Positions 45,126-53,102 of a stretch of 64,000 nt of DNA are shown in pieces. The notes under the pieces are model-generated. The model was not told where the DNA came from. It was given only the letters and a program-made list of their open reading frames with translations, and did not search any database. Each line of letters begins with the position of its first letter. The stretch's first letter is position 1. The DNA is from JANXSS01 sp040385645 (lineage in GTDB: Bacteria; Pseudomonadota; Gammaproteobacteria; Burkholderiales; Burkholderiaceae_D). A program made the position numbers and the translations under genes. The DNA is taken from NCBI GenBank assembly GCA_040385645.1, contig JAZKGZ010000013.1, positions 1 to 64,000 on the forward strand, read 5' to 3'.

Positions 45126-45299
45126 TTACTTTTTTTCGTGAGAATTGGCGCACCTACTTACCGGCCGTCGTAAAACCGCAGTCTGCGAATGCAATATCCC
45201 ATTCACCTGCACCGAAGCTTCGCGTGCCAACGCATTGGCCAATTCGCTATCGGAAAATATGTCCGACAGCCGGAATCCTAGCCAGTCCGGTCGTAACAT
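45126..45299 (-). pseudogene. Fragment of an SUV3-like helicase gene (C-terminal end)
   Basis: A 57-codon open frame on the minus strand reads WLGFRLSDIFSDSELANALA and continues through the last 40 residues of the helicase encoded intact at 49844-51817 (there WLGFRLPETFPDGELASALA). Hand alignment of 122 bases without gaps gives about 75% identity, with many differences silent. Homology ends abruptly on both sides: before the W there are only a few codons from an ATG, and after the RR pair the tails differ. This is a remnant of a second helicase gene, not a functional enzyme. It fills the gap between the cdsA-like gene and the zinc-ribbon gene. Confidence 0.75.
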
Positions 45300-45345
45300 C
45301 TTTTAATTACATTCACCCAATTACATCCACTTTACGGAGCTTGCC

Positions 45346-46398
45346 ATGAGCAACGCCTTACGCTTGTCGGAAAAATGGTTTCAGCGTGGTCTTTGGCTGG
45401 TTGCGTTGGTGTTCGCCGGTTTTCTCATCGGCTTGGGCGGCACGGTTGTAGGAGATTTGCCGCAGGTAGAAAACTTTTTGGGAGTGGATCAATTTTTGCA
45501 ACAACCCCAAGCGACCCAGGTGCAGGATGCGATAAAAACTGCGCAACAGGCTAGCCAAACCGCGCAGGAGGCGCTCGAACAAGCCCAACTCAAGCTTCAA
45601 GTAGCGCAGGCGAACTCCCGTTTGGGTAGCGATACTTTCAGCAACTGGCTGGCGACGCGGCGCGCAACCGAGCGGGCCGATCAAGATCCTGAATTACTCG
45701 ATCGTACTCGTACCCTGGACAAGCTGAAGGCCGCCGAACGGCAGGCGCTGGCCGTTCTGGAAGCGCAGCAGCAACAATCTCTCGATGCCGACCAGGCCGC
45801 CGCTCGTGCGCGCGGTCAACTCGAAGTGCTGCAGAGTTCTGCAAACGACAAGTTCCAAGCGGCGCAGCATGCGCAGGAGTTACGCGTGTTCCTGTACCGC
45901 TTGGCCTTGACCTTGCCACTGTTGGTAGCAGCGGGATGGTTGTTGGCCAAGAAACGCAAAAGCACGTACTGGCCGTTTGTTTGGGGCTTCGTATTCTTCG
46001 CTCTGTTCGCGTTTTTTGTCGAGCTGGTTCCTTACCTACCAAGCTATGGCGGCTATGTGCGTTATGTGGTGGGCATCGTGGTGACGGTACTGGTCGGACG
46101 GCAGGCCATCGTTTCATTGAACAGTTATCTGGAAAGGCAAAAGCTTGTCGAGGAATTGCCGGATGTGCAGCGCCGCGAGGAGCTGAGCTACGACACTGCC
46201 TTGACCAGACTGTCCAAAGGAGTGTGCCCGGGATGCGAGCGTCCTGCAGACTTGAAAAATCCGGAGATCGATTTTTGTTCGCACTGTGGCATTTGCCTGT
46301 TCGACCGTTGCGCTGCGTGCTCGACTCGCAAAAGCGGGTTCGCGAAGTTTTGTCATGCGTGTGGTGTCAAGGATGATGGTGGTAACAGGGCGCAATAA
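45346..46398 (+). CDS. Membrane protein with coiled coil and double zinc ribbon
   Basis: This 350-residue inner-membrane protein of unknown role has one membrane helix at about 14-35. A long Gln/Ala-rich coiled coil follows (about 55-175, interrupted near 95-110), then two or three helices at 180-255, and a C-terminal cytosolic tail with paired zinc-binding motifs (CPGC, CSHC, CAAC, CHAC between about 292 and 345). Proteins of this layout occur in Burkholderiales as uncharacterised zinc-ribbon proteins. Confidence 0.75.
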   Translation: MSNALRLSEKWFQRGLWLVALVFAGFLIGLGGTVVGDLPQVENFLGVDQFLQQPQATQVQDAIKTAQQASQTAQEALEQAQLKLQVAQANSRLGSDTFSNWLATRRATERADQDPELLDRTRTLDKLKAAERQALAVLEAQQQQSLDADQAAARARGQLEVLQSSANDKFQAAQHAQELRVFLYRLALTLPLLVAAGWLLAKKRKSTYWPFVWGFVFFALFAFFVELVPYLPSYGGYVRYVVGIVVTVLVGRQAIVSLNSYLERQKLVEELPDVQRREELSYDTALTRLSKGVCPGCERPADLKNPEIDFCSHCGICLFDRCAACSTRKSGFAKFCHACGVKDDGGNRAQ

Positions 46399-46478
46399 TC
46401 CCCCCGTTTTTAACAGTCGGCAAAGATAGAAACTACGCGTCCATGGATCAAGGAATTTGACAATTAATTTTTTAATAT

Positions 46479-47021
46479 TTAAACGAAACTGCGCGAAGCG
46501 GCCGTATCCAGCGATGCGTTAATGGTCGCTCCTATAACCATTTCAATTTGGTCGTCCAATCTGATATCTCCTTCAATTCGGAGAATCGTGCAGGTTCGTT
46601 GAGACAACCACGCTTCATGGATCAAACGGCTTCGCCCAGGCAATCTCCCTTCGTCATAATTAGCTGCCCATTCCATAAAGATCGGATCCGCCTTCCCGAA
46701 CCGTTTGTTCTCACGCACAAGCAAGCGCTTAAGCCGAATGTTTGTATCCAGCAATCGAAAAACAACTAAATCAAATCCATCTTCGATTTCCCGACCCCAA
46801 TTAACAACTGATCCAGCTATTACACAGTTCTGGACATCTGTGTCCGCTAAAAATGTTTTCGTTCGATTCTCGGAAGTCGCTTTCTCCACAAACGGCGGGT
46901 CGGTCGGTAGCCAATAATAATCGTCTGCGTCGAAAAATTTACATCCCAAACGTTCGGCTAACGCTCGCCCTAGTGTCGAAGTGCCGGAACCTGGTGCCCC
47001 AGTTATTAGGGTACGTTTCAT
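46479..47021 (-). CDS. P-loop NTPase of the adenylate/shikimate-kinase-like group
   Basis: This is a small nucleotide kinase-like protein of 180 residues. The P-loop is GAPGSGTSTLG at 8-18. The usual Lys of Walker A is replaced by Thr, which I recall as a feature of one family of uncharacterised kinase-like ATPases. DADDYYW (31-37) and RLLVRENKRFG resemble nucleotide kinase lid and substrate elements. Substrate and role are unknown. It stands alone, between the convergent zinc-ribbon gene and a 540-base gap. Confidence 0.7.
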   Translation of the reverse strand: MKRTLITGAPGSGTSTLGRALAERLGCKFFDADDYYWLPTDPPFVEKATSENRTKTFLADTDVQNCVIAGSVVNWGREIEDGFDLVVFRLLDTNIRLKRLLVRENKRFGKADPIFMEWAANYDEGRLPGRSRLIHEAWLSQRTCTILRIEGDIRLDDQIEMVIGATINASLDTAASRSFV

Positions 47022-47560
47022 AGACGGTCAACGTTCGAATTAAGAGGCGCGCATCAGCGCATCCTGCTTGGATGATGGGTTAGAGCACAAAAACTTGCTT
47101 TAAGACTCTGTAGCACAGTTACAAAATTTTAATAAACCCCGATGATTATAGCTTTTGAAAAATTTCCTTCTTAAAACTTTCCAAGCATTTCTTTGCGTAC
47201 GTAGAAAACTTGAATCAGCTCAATGCAAGCGCCTTCGCTACAGGCATTACAGCTTGTAAATAGAAATAGCCTACATTTATTTGAACCGTTTCTTTTAGTG
47301 GAAGAAATAAATCACATGCTTGTATCGATGAATAGCGCGACAGGCGGGTTGGCGGTTTTGATTTATGGTTTTGGTTGGCACCATACATGAAAATGGCACG
47401 CATGATTACTTGCGCTTAGGCGACTTGTCGACAAGTCGCCGCCCACGTCACCGCGCGCCTACGCAGATGTGGTATCGTGCTTCCCAGCACTATTATCCAA
47501 ATAAAGCATCGTCTCGGTTCAACCTGATTTCAACCTGACACCGCCATACGCGCCGCCGAC
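47022..47560. other. 540-base gap before the GGDEF gene
   Basis: No convincing gene; a 62-codon minus-strand frame at 47215-47403 has no Shine-Dalgarno and no protein-like content. The region is AT-rich at 47090-47380, then GC-rich. It holds the upstream regions of the divergent kinase-like and GGDEF genes and a 22-bp perfect palindrome at 47419-47440. Confidence 0.4.
47419..47440. repeat. 22-bp perfect palindrome
   Basis: Each half is GGCGACTTGTC and its exact complement, with no spacer, 121 bases upstream of the GGDEF gene start. It is not followed by a T-run. It could be a regulator binding site or a hairpin in a leader RNA. Confidence 0.6.
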
Positions 47561-48535
47561 ATGAAAAGTCCAGAAATTCCACCAAACGAGGCCGAGCGAT
47601 TGCATGCGCTGCGCTCACTTGCAATCCTCGACAGCTCCCATGAAGAGCGCTTCGATCGTGTGACACGGATGGCCAGAAGGTTGTTCGGCGTGCCGATTTC
47701 GCTGGTCACGATGGTCGATGAACATCGACAGTGGTTTAAATCGTCCCAAGGAATCGATGCATCCGAAACATCGAGGGAAGTGTCTTTCTGTGGCCATGCG
47801 ATCAATCAGGAGGGGTTGTTCATCATCCCCAATACGCTGATAGACGAACGATTCCACGACAATCCCCTCGTCACAGACGCGCCGAACATTCGGTTTTATG
47901 CCGGCTACCCTTTAAAGCTTAGGCAAGGCATCAACATCGGAACGTTGTGTCTGATCGATTCAAAGCCTAGGGAAATGGATGCGGAGGACCGGCAGCTTCT
48001 TCAGGACCTGGGCGAGATGATCGAGCAGGAAATCAAATCGATCCAGTTGGCGACGCTGGATCCGTTGACGATGATTTCCAACCGACGGGGTTTTTCGACC
48101 CTGGTTGATCACAGCTTGAAGATATGCCGGAGAAAAGAGCTGCCGTTGTCACTATTATTCTTAGACCTCAACAAGTTCAAGGCGATCAACGACATCTATG
48201 GCCACCACGAGGGCGACGCCGCTTTGGTCTCGTTCGCGCAAATCATGCTCGATTCATTTCGAGACTGCGATGTGATAGCCCGACTCGGTGGAGACGAGTT
48301 CGTGGTCTTGCTGCTCGATTCCGACGAAGACCGTATCAGCGTTGTTCTTGAAAGGTTCAAAGCCGCGACCGCGAACTTCAACAGGGACTCAAACAAGCCA
48401 TACAACATCGAGTACAGCGTCGGCGTCACCCATTTTCCGCACAATACCGATAAGCCGATCGAGAAGATGATTCAGGCTGCGGACGCGGCAATGTTCGAGG
48501 ACAAAAAAGCGCGTAGCCTGGGCACGGATAGGTAA
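47561..48535 (+). CDS. GAF-GGDEF diguanylate cyclase
   Basis: This cytoplasmic enzyme should make cyclic di-GMP from GTP under control of a sensory GAF domain. In its 324 residues the GAF domain spans about 27-160 (with SFCGHAI, FYAGYPL and GTLCLID). The GGDEF domain spans 165-320, with DLNKFKAINDIYGHHEGD (202-219) and an intact GGDEF at 243-247 in RLGGDEFVVLL. There is no RxxD inhibitory site just before GGDEF (the preceding residues are DVIARL). No membrane segments are present. Confidence 0.9.
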   Translation: MKSPEIPPNEAERLHALRSLAILDSSHEERFDRVTRMARRLFGVPISLVTMVDEHRQWFKSSQGIDASETSREVSFCGHAINQEGLFIIPNTLIDERFHDNPLVTDAPNIRFYAGYPLKLRQGINIGTLCLIDSKPREMDAEDRQLLQDLGEMIEQEIKSIQLATLDPLTMISNRRGFSTLVDHSLKICRRKELPLSLLFLDLNKFKAINDIYGHHEGDAALVSFAQIMLDSFRDCDVIARLGGDEFVVLLLDSDEDRISVVLERFKAATANFNRDSNKPYNIEYSVGVTHFPHNTDKPIEKMIQAADAAMFEDKKARSLGTDR

Positions 48536-48558
48536 ATTGTGCTGATGTTGTTCACATT

Positions 48559-48768
48559 ATGGCATTTGCTTATTCCACCTTGCATTATCGGGTGGGCTTG
48601 CCTGCATGGCACCGAACATTAGGTCAAGCCGGGACCGCGCCATACGAGATTAAGTGTTTTGCGTCAACTGCTCACTATTTGGAAGAGAATGCCGAATTTG
48701 TTCTGTTTAGCCCGCAGCATGAGCATACGGACGTGATGGAGCATATGATTGCAAAAATGGCGAGCTGA
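48559..48768 (+). CDS. Small hypothetical ORF
   Basis: A 69-codon ORF 23 bases after the GGDEF gene on the same strand. The peptide has no recognisable domain and no signal; the part CFASTAHYLEENAEFVLFSP looks protein-like. No clear Shine-Dalgarno is present. It could be real or chance. The following 175 bases up to the PIN toxin hold nothing I can identify. Confidence 0.25.
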   Translation: MAFAYSTLHYRVGLPAWHRTLGQAGTAPYEIKCFASTAHYLEENAEFVLFSPQHEHTDVMEHMIAKMAS

Positions 48769-48942
48769 TTTCGGTATAGGTAAACAGCATTTCCGATGTT
48801 CAGGTACTACCGGATGTGAGCCCAGCGGCGGCGTGGCGGCCGAAAACAAGCGTACTGAGCGTCTGACAAGCGATGACTCGACTAGTACTCGTATCTAACG
48901 CCAATATTCGTATTCAAGCGGTGCTAATAAAAACGTCCAGCA

Positions 48943-49371
48943 TCAAACCGCTCCGCGCAGCGGATTAATCACCGGAACATCAAAAAAATCTTTCTCATTA
49001 TCCGTAACGACGGTGCAGCCATGAGCTTCAGCGACGGCTGCGATAATCATATCGAGCGCACTGCGCGGTCGGCCTCCTATTTTCCCGTCTGCCATAAGAC
49101 GCGCCCAAATCAAGCCAGCATTTTCATTAAAAGACAGCACTCTGCCAGCAAACAATGCTTGAGGACCTTCTGGCCCAGCGAACCAACTCTCTAGATTATC
49201 GCGGCGCTTGCCCGGCTCCTTTTCAAGAACACCTCGGCGGATTTCAGAAACAGTCAGGGAAGCTATAAAAAGATCGTCGTCGTTTTGCTCGCTCATCCAA
49301 CTAAGCAAAGACTTGGACGGCACCGGTTTTGCAATGTTGCTGATAATGTTAGTGTCGAGCAGATAACGCAT
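48943..49371 (-). CDS. PIN-domain toxin (VapC/FitB type)
   Basis: This endoribonuclease toxin of a type II toxin-antitoxin pair has 142 residues with the four PIN acidic positions: Asp6 in LLDTNI, Glu43 in SEIRRG, Asp107 in SALDMIIAA and Asp124 in VVTDNEKDF. The catalytic set is intact. VapC-type toxins cut specific tRNAs or rRNA; the target here is unknown. Its start shares one base with the end of the antitoxin gene. Confidence 0.9.
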   Translation of the reverse strand: MRYLLDTNIISNIAKPVPSKSLLSWMSEQNDDDLFIASLTVSEIRRGVLEKEPGKRRDNLESWFAGPEGPQALFAGRVLSFNENAGLIWARLMADGKIGGRPRSALDMIIAAVAEAHGCTVVTDNEKDFFDVPVINPLRGAV

Positions 49372-49670
49372 TAGATTTCGACGTCTCGTCCTTTTTCACG
49401 CACACGGACCAGATCAAGGTCGGCACCTACAAGCGGGGAGCGTCGTAGTGCTGCGAGGATGCCGCCCTTTTTCGGTAAATCACCCTCAAGAGTTTGGCTA
49501 ACCGCTGCGCGTAATCGTAAAGCGTCGGGACCGCCTTCGGCAAGGCGACGGGCTAGGGACCGTATCAGATCGCGATCCGTATCGCGCGCTAGCACTTCAA
49601 AGCGCGCTAAGCCGCGCTCGCTCAAGCGAGAACGATAATTCTGAATGGCGCGTTTTTGCGAGAGATCCAT
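49371..49670 (-). CDS. Antitoxin partner of the PIN toxin
   Basis: A 99-residue protein directly upstream of the PIN toxin and overlapping it by one base. It is basic at the N-terminus (KRAIQNYRSRLSERGLARFEV), a stretch that could form an RHH-like DNA-binding element. The C-terminal half should bind the toxin. Assignment rests mainly on gene order. It probably represses its own promoter in the 49671-49843 gap. Confidence 0.75.
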   Translation of the reverse strand: MDLSQKRAIQNYRSRLSERGLARFEVLARDTDRDLIRSLARRLAEGGPDALRLRAAVSQTLEGDLPKKGGILAALRRSPLVGADLDLVRVREKGRDVEI

Positions 49671-49843
49671 GGGTGTGTCCTATGCATTTCCAGTAATATA
49701 CCCGCACGACAAAAATTTTTCAATGGAAGCTCTAAAAATTTCTCGATTCTGGCAAACAAGGAACCCGATAAAAAGACGAATCCACTTATCTCGATAACTG
49801 CTTATTCACTTCACCCATTCTTCAGTCATCATAGTTAAAAAAA

Positions 49844-51817
49844 TCAATTCCCACGCCCCCGCCGCCGCAAAACCCCATTCTGCGACTGCAATATCCCATC
49901 CACCCGAACCGCTGCCTCTCGCGCCAGCGCACTAGCTAGCTCCCCGTCCGGAAACGTTTCGGGTAGCCTGAATCCTAGCCAGGCATAGGCGGAAAACAGC
50001 CGGCAGGCGTCTTCCACATCCTGCAGATTTTTTCCACCGAATGCATGCGGGTCCCGCTGCAGGCAGCAGGTTCTCTTTTTGGCTAGCGCACGTGCCCAGT
50101 TTTCCCAGGTTTGCTGCAGCACCGGTATGCGCGAGGAGAGCGGTACCAGCGACAGGGTGAATTTTCCTGCAATCGAGAGCGGCAGGGTGTCGAGCCATAA
50201 GGCGCGCTCGGTTTGTTCTTCGGTGATGCGCGGTGTGAAGAAGCCGTCCGGCACATCCACATTTTGTACGAAACGCTTTAGCAGCCGGCTCAGTGTTTGC
50301 TCCTTCGTTACCGCTGAGATGCGGTGCAAGTGTTCCAGCGTCGGTGCCACGGAAAAACCGCTGGTGGCCAGGGGCAGATATTTTTCTTTCATCAGCGAGC
50401 GAATCACTTCATGCGTGTAGTCGTCGTAGCCAGCGACGAAACCGGCTTCGTGCACGCCGTAGCGCCCGGCGCGTCCGGCAATCTGCTTGGCCAGCGCAGC
50501 GGGCAGTTCTTCTTCATCGACACCGTTGTATTTCATCGAGGTCGTCAGCACTACGCGTTCGATCGGCAAGTTCAAGCCCATGGCGATGGCATCCGTACCC
50601 ACGACGATGTCGGCTGAGCCATCTCGAAACCGTGCTGCCTGAGCTTGTCGTACTTCCGGCGACAGGTTGCCGTAGATAGTTGCCACGGAAAACCCGCTCT
50701 CTGCAATCATGTCGCGCCACATCAGCACATCCCGCCGGGAGAAGGCAATGACAGCGTCGCCGCGCCGCAAATTGCGCAGTTTGCGTACCGAAACCGGCTC
50801 CACCGTCAACGGCCCTTTGCGTTTCAGGATATGCACTTCCAACGGGCATTCCAGCCGGGCGGCCAGCGCCTCGATGGCCCGCCGGGCTTCCAGTGCGCCC
50901 AGCAGATAGACCGTGGTCGCCGGTGCGCCGCAGACTGCGGCGGTCCAGGCGGCACCCCGGTCGCGGTCCCCGAGCATCTGGATTTCATCGATCACGGCAA
51001 CCTCGACCCGGTTGCGCGAATCGAGCATTTCGACAGTGCTGGCGACATGCGTGGCTCCGTCGACCACGCGGCGCTCTTCGCCGGTGATCAGGTTGACCTT
51101 TAGCGGCTCGCCGCGAGGTCGGGCAGCAGTCAGCCGTTCGAAGTTTTCTAAGGCCAGCAGGCGTAGGGGTGCCAAATAGACGCCGCTCTTTGCCTGGATC
51201 AAAGCTTCCATCGCCTGATGCGTCTTGCCGGAATTCGTCGGGCCGAGTAGGGCGATGAAGCGTCGCGGCAGCCGCCGCGCCAGCTCGAACGACTCGGGGT
51301 ACTGCGCAAGATTGATGCTTTCACGGGTCAGTGCAGCATGGCGTTCTTCCTGCTGCCGTTCGATGGCATGCTCGAGGCGCTGGCGGATGCGGTCGAACAC
51401 CTGGCCGGCCGGGTTGGTCGCGGCATTCTCGGCGAGTGTACCGAGGAACGTCATGGCATCCAGACCGGCTTCTTCTGCTTGCTGGGCAATACTGGTAACA
51501 AACTCGACCACACTGTTATGCAGTTCATCGATGGCAATCGGGGTGGCGCGCTCCCGTATCAGTTCGATCTGGCTTTCCGCGCTCATTTTGCGCCATTTGC
51601 TGGGCTTGGCGAGTACGCCCCGTGCCGGCACCAGCCTGTAGGGCACGTACAGTTGGCCGGCAGTTACCGTACCGGTAAAAAACAGCATGACGCTGCCCTC
51701 CAGCTTTACCAACTCGGCATGAAGACGTAAGGCTTCTTGCTCTGGCGGTAGCGAAGCTGGGGAAAGCGAAAGTGAGGGTGTTTTAATCGCTTCGTGATCG
51801 TGTAGGAGATTTGTCAT
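49844..51817 (-). CDS. SUV3-like (SUPV3L1-type) ATP-dependent RNA helicase
   Basis: This superfamily 2 helicase is related to mitochondrial SUV3, which unwinds RNA for degradation. The 657 residues have a helical N-terminal region, Walker A GPTNSGKT (192-199), Walker B box DEIQ (277-280), SUV3-type loops (YLAPLRLLALE, LITGEE), and the C-terminal helicase half with GNLSPEVR, GTDAIAMGLNLPI and QIAGRAGRYG. The ATG at 51817 is preferred to the TTG two codons before. The last 40 residues are duplicated as a gene fragment at 45126-45299. Confidence 0.88.
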   Translation of the reverse strand: MTNLLHDHEAIKTPSLSLSPASLPPEQEALRLHAELVKLEGSVMLFFTGTVTAGQLYVPYRLVPARGVLAKPSKWRKMSAESQIELIRERATPIAIDELHNSVVEFVTSIAQQAEEAGLDAMTFLGTLAENAATNPAGQVFDRIRQRLEHAIERQQEERHAALTRESINLAQYPESFELARRLPRRFIALLGPTNSGKTHQAMEALIQAKSGVYLAPLRLLALENFERLTAARPRGEPLKVNLITGEERRVVDGATHVASTVEMLDSRNRVEVAVIDEIQMLGDRDRGAAWTAAVCGAPATTVYLLGALEARRAIEALAARLECPLEVHILKRKGPLTVEPVSVRKLRNLRRGDAVIAFSRRDVLMWRDMIAESGFSVATIYGNLSPEVRQAQAARFRDGSADIVVGTDAIAMGLNLPIERVVLTTSMKYNGVDEEELPAALAKQIAGRAGRYGVHEAGFVAGYDDYTHEVIRSLMKEKYLPLATSGFSVAPTLEHLHRISAVTKEQTLSRLLKRFVQNVDVPDGFFTPRITEEQTERALWLDTLPLSIAGKFTLSLVPLSSRIPVLQQTWENWARALAKKRTCCLQRDPHAFGGKNLQDVEDACRLFSAYAWLGFRLPETFPDGELASALAREAAVRVDGILQSQNGVLRRRGRGN

Positions 51818-51879
51818 GCGCAATATTCTGCCATGTTGGAAAAGCAGGCAACTCCTGGCCCGGGCCCTAGGTACGCAAT

Positions 51880-53043
51880 TTAGCCAAGGGGGAGTGCCGA
51901 CCTTATAAGGGCGAAATTTTTGCGCAAACGACTGTCTACGATGTGTGAATCGGCATCGAAAAGCTGCGTATCCATGGAAGCCAAAGCGTTGCTGCTCGGA
52001 CCATAAAGGGTAGCGAATGCGTTGCTGCTCATTGTCGAGTGCAACACGTACGCGTCTATATCAGCACGTAGCATAACGAGTTCTGTATGCGGAATACCAG
52101 TCTTGACCCAGTATTCAACAATGTTTTTTGCTTTGGCAGGGGTGTCGATTTGCGATACCGGGTAGGGTGTATTGGTAATAAATTCAGGCGTATCGAAATC
52201 GAACTGCTGCCTCGCAATAGAACCGGGTTCAAAAGTGTCGTCGATACGGGTTTGAAATGCCAGCAAATCCGCACCGTAAAAATAATTGTCGCGCAAGTCT
52301 GCCCTGATAAAACAGGGATCGGCGTTTTTTGCCCATGCCGTGTCTGGCAATTCGGGCAATTGTCTTAGAAAATTTCCTCTGACATCGAGCATGACCAACG
52401 TTTGCGGAAGCGCAGGCAGATCGGTAAGCTGGTTTCCCTCGACAATCAATATCTGTAGCGTTGTTGGCAGGGGTTGTAGTCTTTGCAAATAATTATTAGA
52501 AGCGAGCACTGTTTTTAAATTCGTAGGCAAGCCAGGCAACTGTGTCAGTAAATTATTTTGCACATTCAGGTTGATCAGGCTGGGTGGCAACCCTGGTAGC
52601 CTGGTGAGTGAATTGTTTTGTACATTTAATTCGGCCACGTTCAGTTCAGATAGACAGTCCGGCAGGGCCGTCAAGCCCAAACCGGCCATGTCGGCGATGC
52701 CTTTGTTGCTCCAATGCGCTCTCATCAATCGGCCGGCTGCCTTGTTACGAGCCAGTGCTTCAATGGGGTCGGCGTCGTCGATCCACCTCACTAGTACATC
52801 GGTAATCGGCGAAGACGCCGTATCCGGTTGTACTCCCGGATGTATAACCGTACGCCTGCCGGTTGCGCGATTCGGCATACCGTCGAACGTGCCCGCATAA
52901 AATGCCCGCGGTGATGGTGGTGACGTATTTGTAGGATGTCCAGTAGCAACCGAGGGTCTATTGCTCGATGTTGAACCATTCGCTTCTGCCCTACATTGTG
53001 GGAATTGCCAACGCGTACTTTTAGGGTCGGCTTTAAACACCAT
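51880..53043 (-). CDS. LRR protein of IpaH/SspH type, no E3 domain (paralogue 2)
   Basis: A likely host-directed protein of 387 residues without signal peptide. The N-terminal 80 residues are disordered and Ser/Pro-rich with DGMPNRAT. A helical cap at 83-130 (VRWIDDADPIEALARNKAAG and onward) closely matches the cap of IpaH/SspH effectors. About six LRRs of the bacterial LPX type follow (LNVQNNSLTRLPGLPPSLIN and so on, 131-232), then a non-LRR C-terminal part ending LIRSALPLG. The NEL ligase domain with its catalytic Cys, usual in IpaH-type effectors, is absent. It lies 59 bases downstream of its larger paralogue and is probably co-transcribed. ATG 53043 is chosen because both paralogues then begin MVF. 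Confidence 0.75.
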   Translation of the reverse strand: MVFKADPKSTRWQFPQCRAEANGSTSSNRPSVATGHPTNTSPPSPRAFYAGTFDGMPNRATGRRTVIHPGVQPDTASSPITDVLVRWIDDADPIEALARNKAAGRLMRAHWSNKGIADMAGLGLTALPDCLSELNVAELNVQNNSLTRLPGLPPSLINLNVQNNLLTQLPGLPTNLKTVLASNNYLQRLQPLPTTLQILIVEGNQLTDLPALPQTLVMLDVRGNFLRQLPELPDTAWAKNADPCFIRADLRDNYFYGADLLAFQTRIDDTFEPGSIARQQFDFDTPEFITNTPYPVSQIDTPAKAKNIVEYWVKTGIPHTELVMLRADIDAYVLHSTMSSNAFATLYGPSSNALASMDTQLFDADSHIVDSRLRKNFALIRSALPLG

Positions 53044-53102
53044 ATATTTTGAATGCTCCTTACCAGGTGAAAACAAACGACGCACTACAACCACCGAACG
53101 AC

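Noticed and set aside
47215..47403. 62-codon minus-strand ORF in the 540-base gap
   Set aside because: No Shine-Dalgarno, no domain, composition as in the surrounding non-coding DNA.
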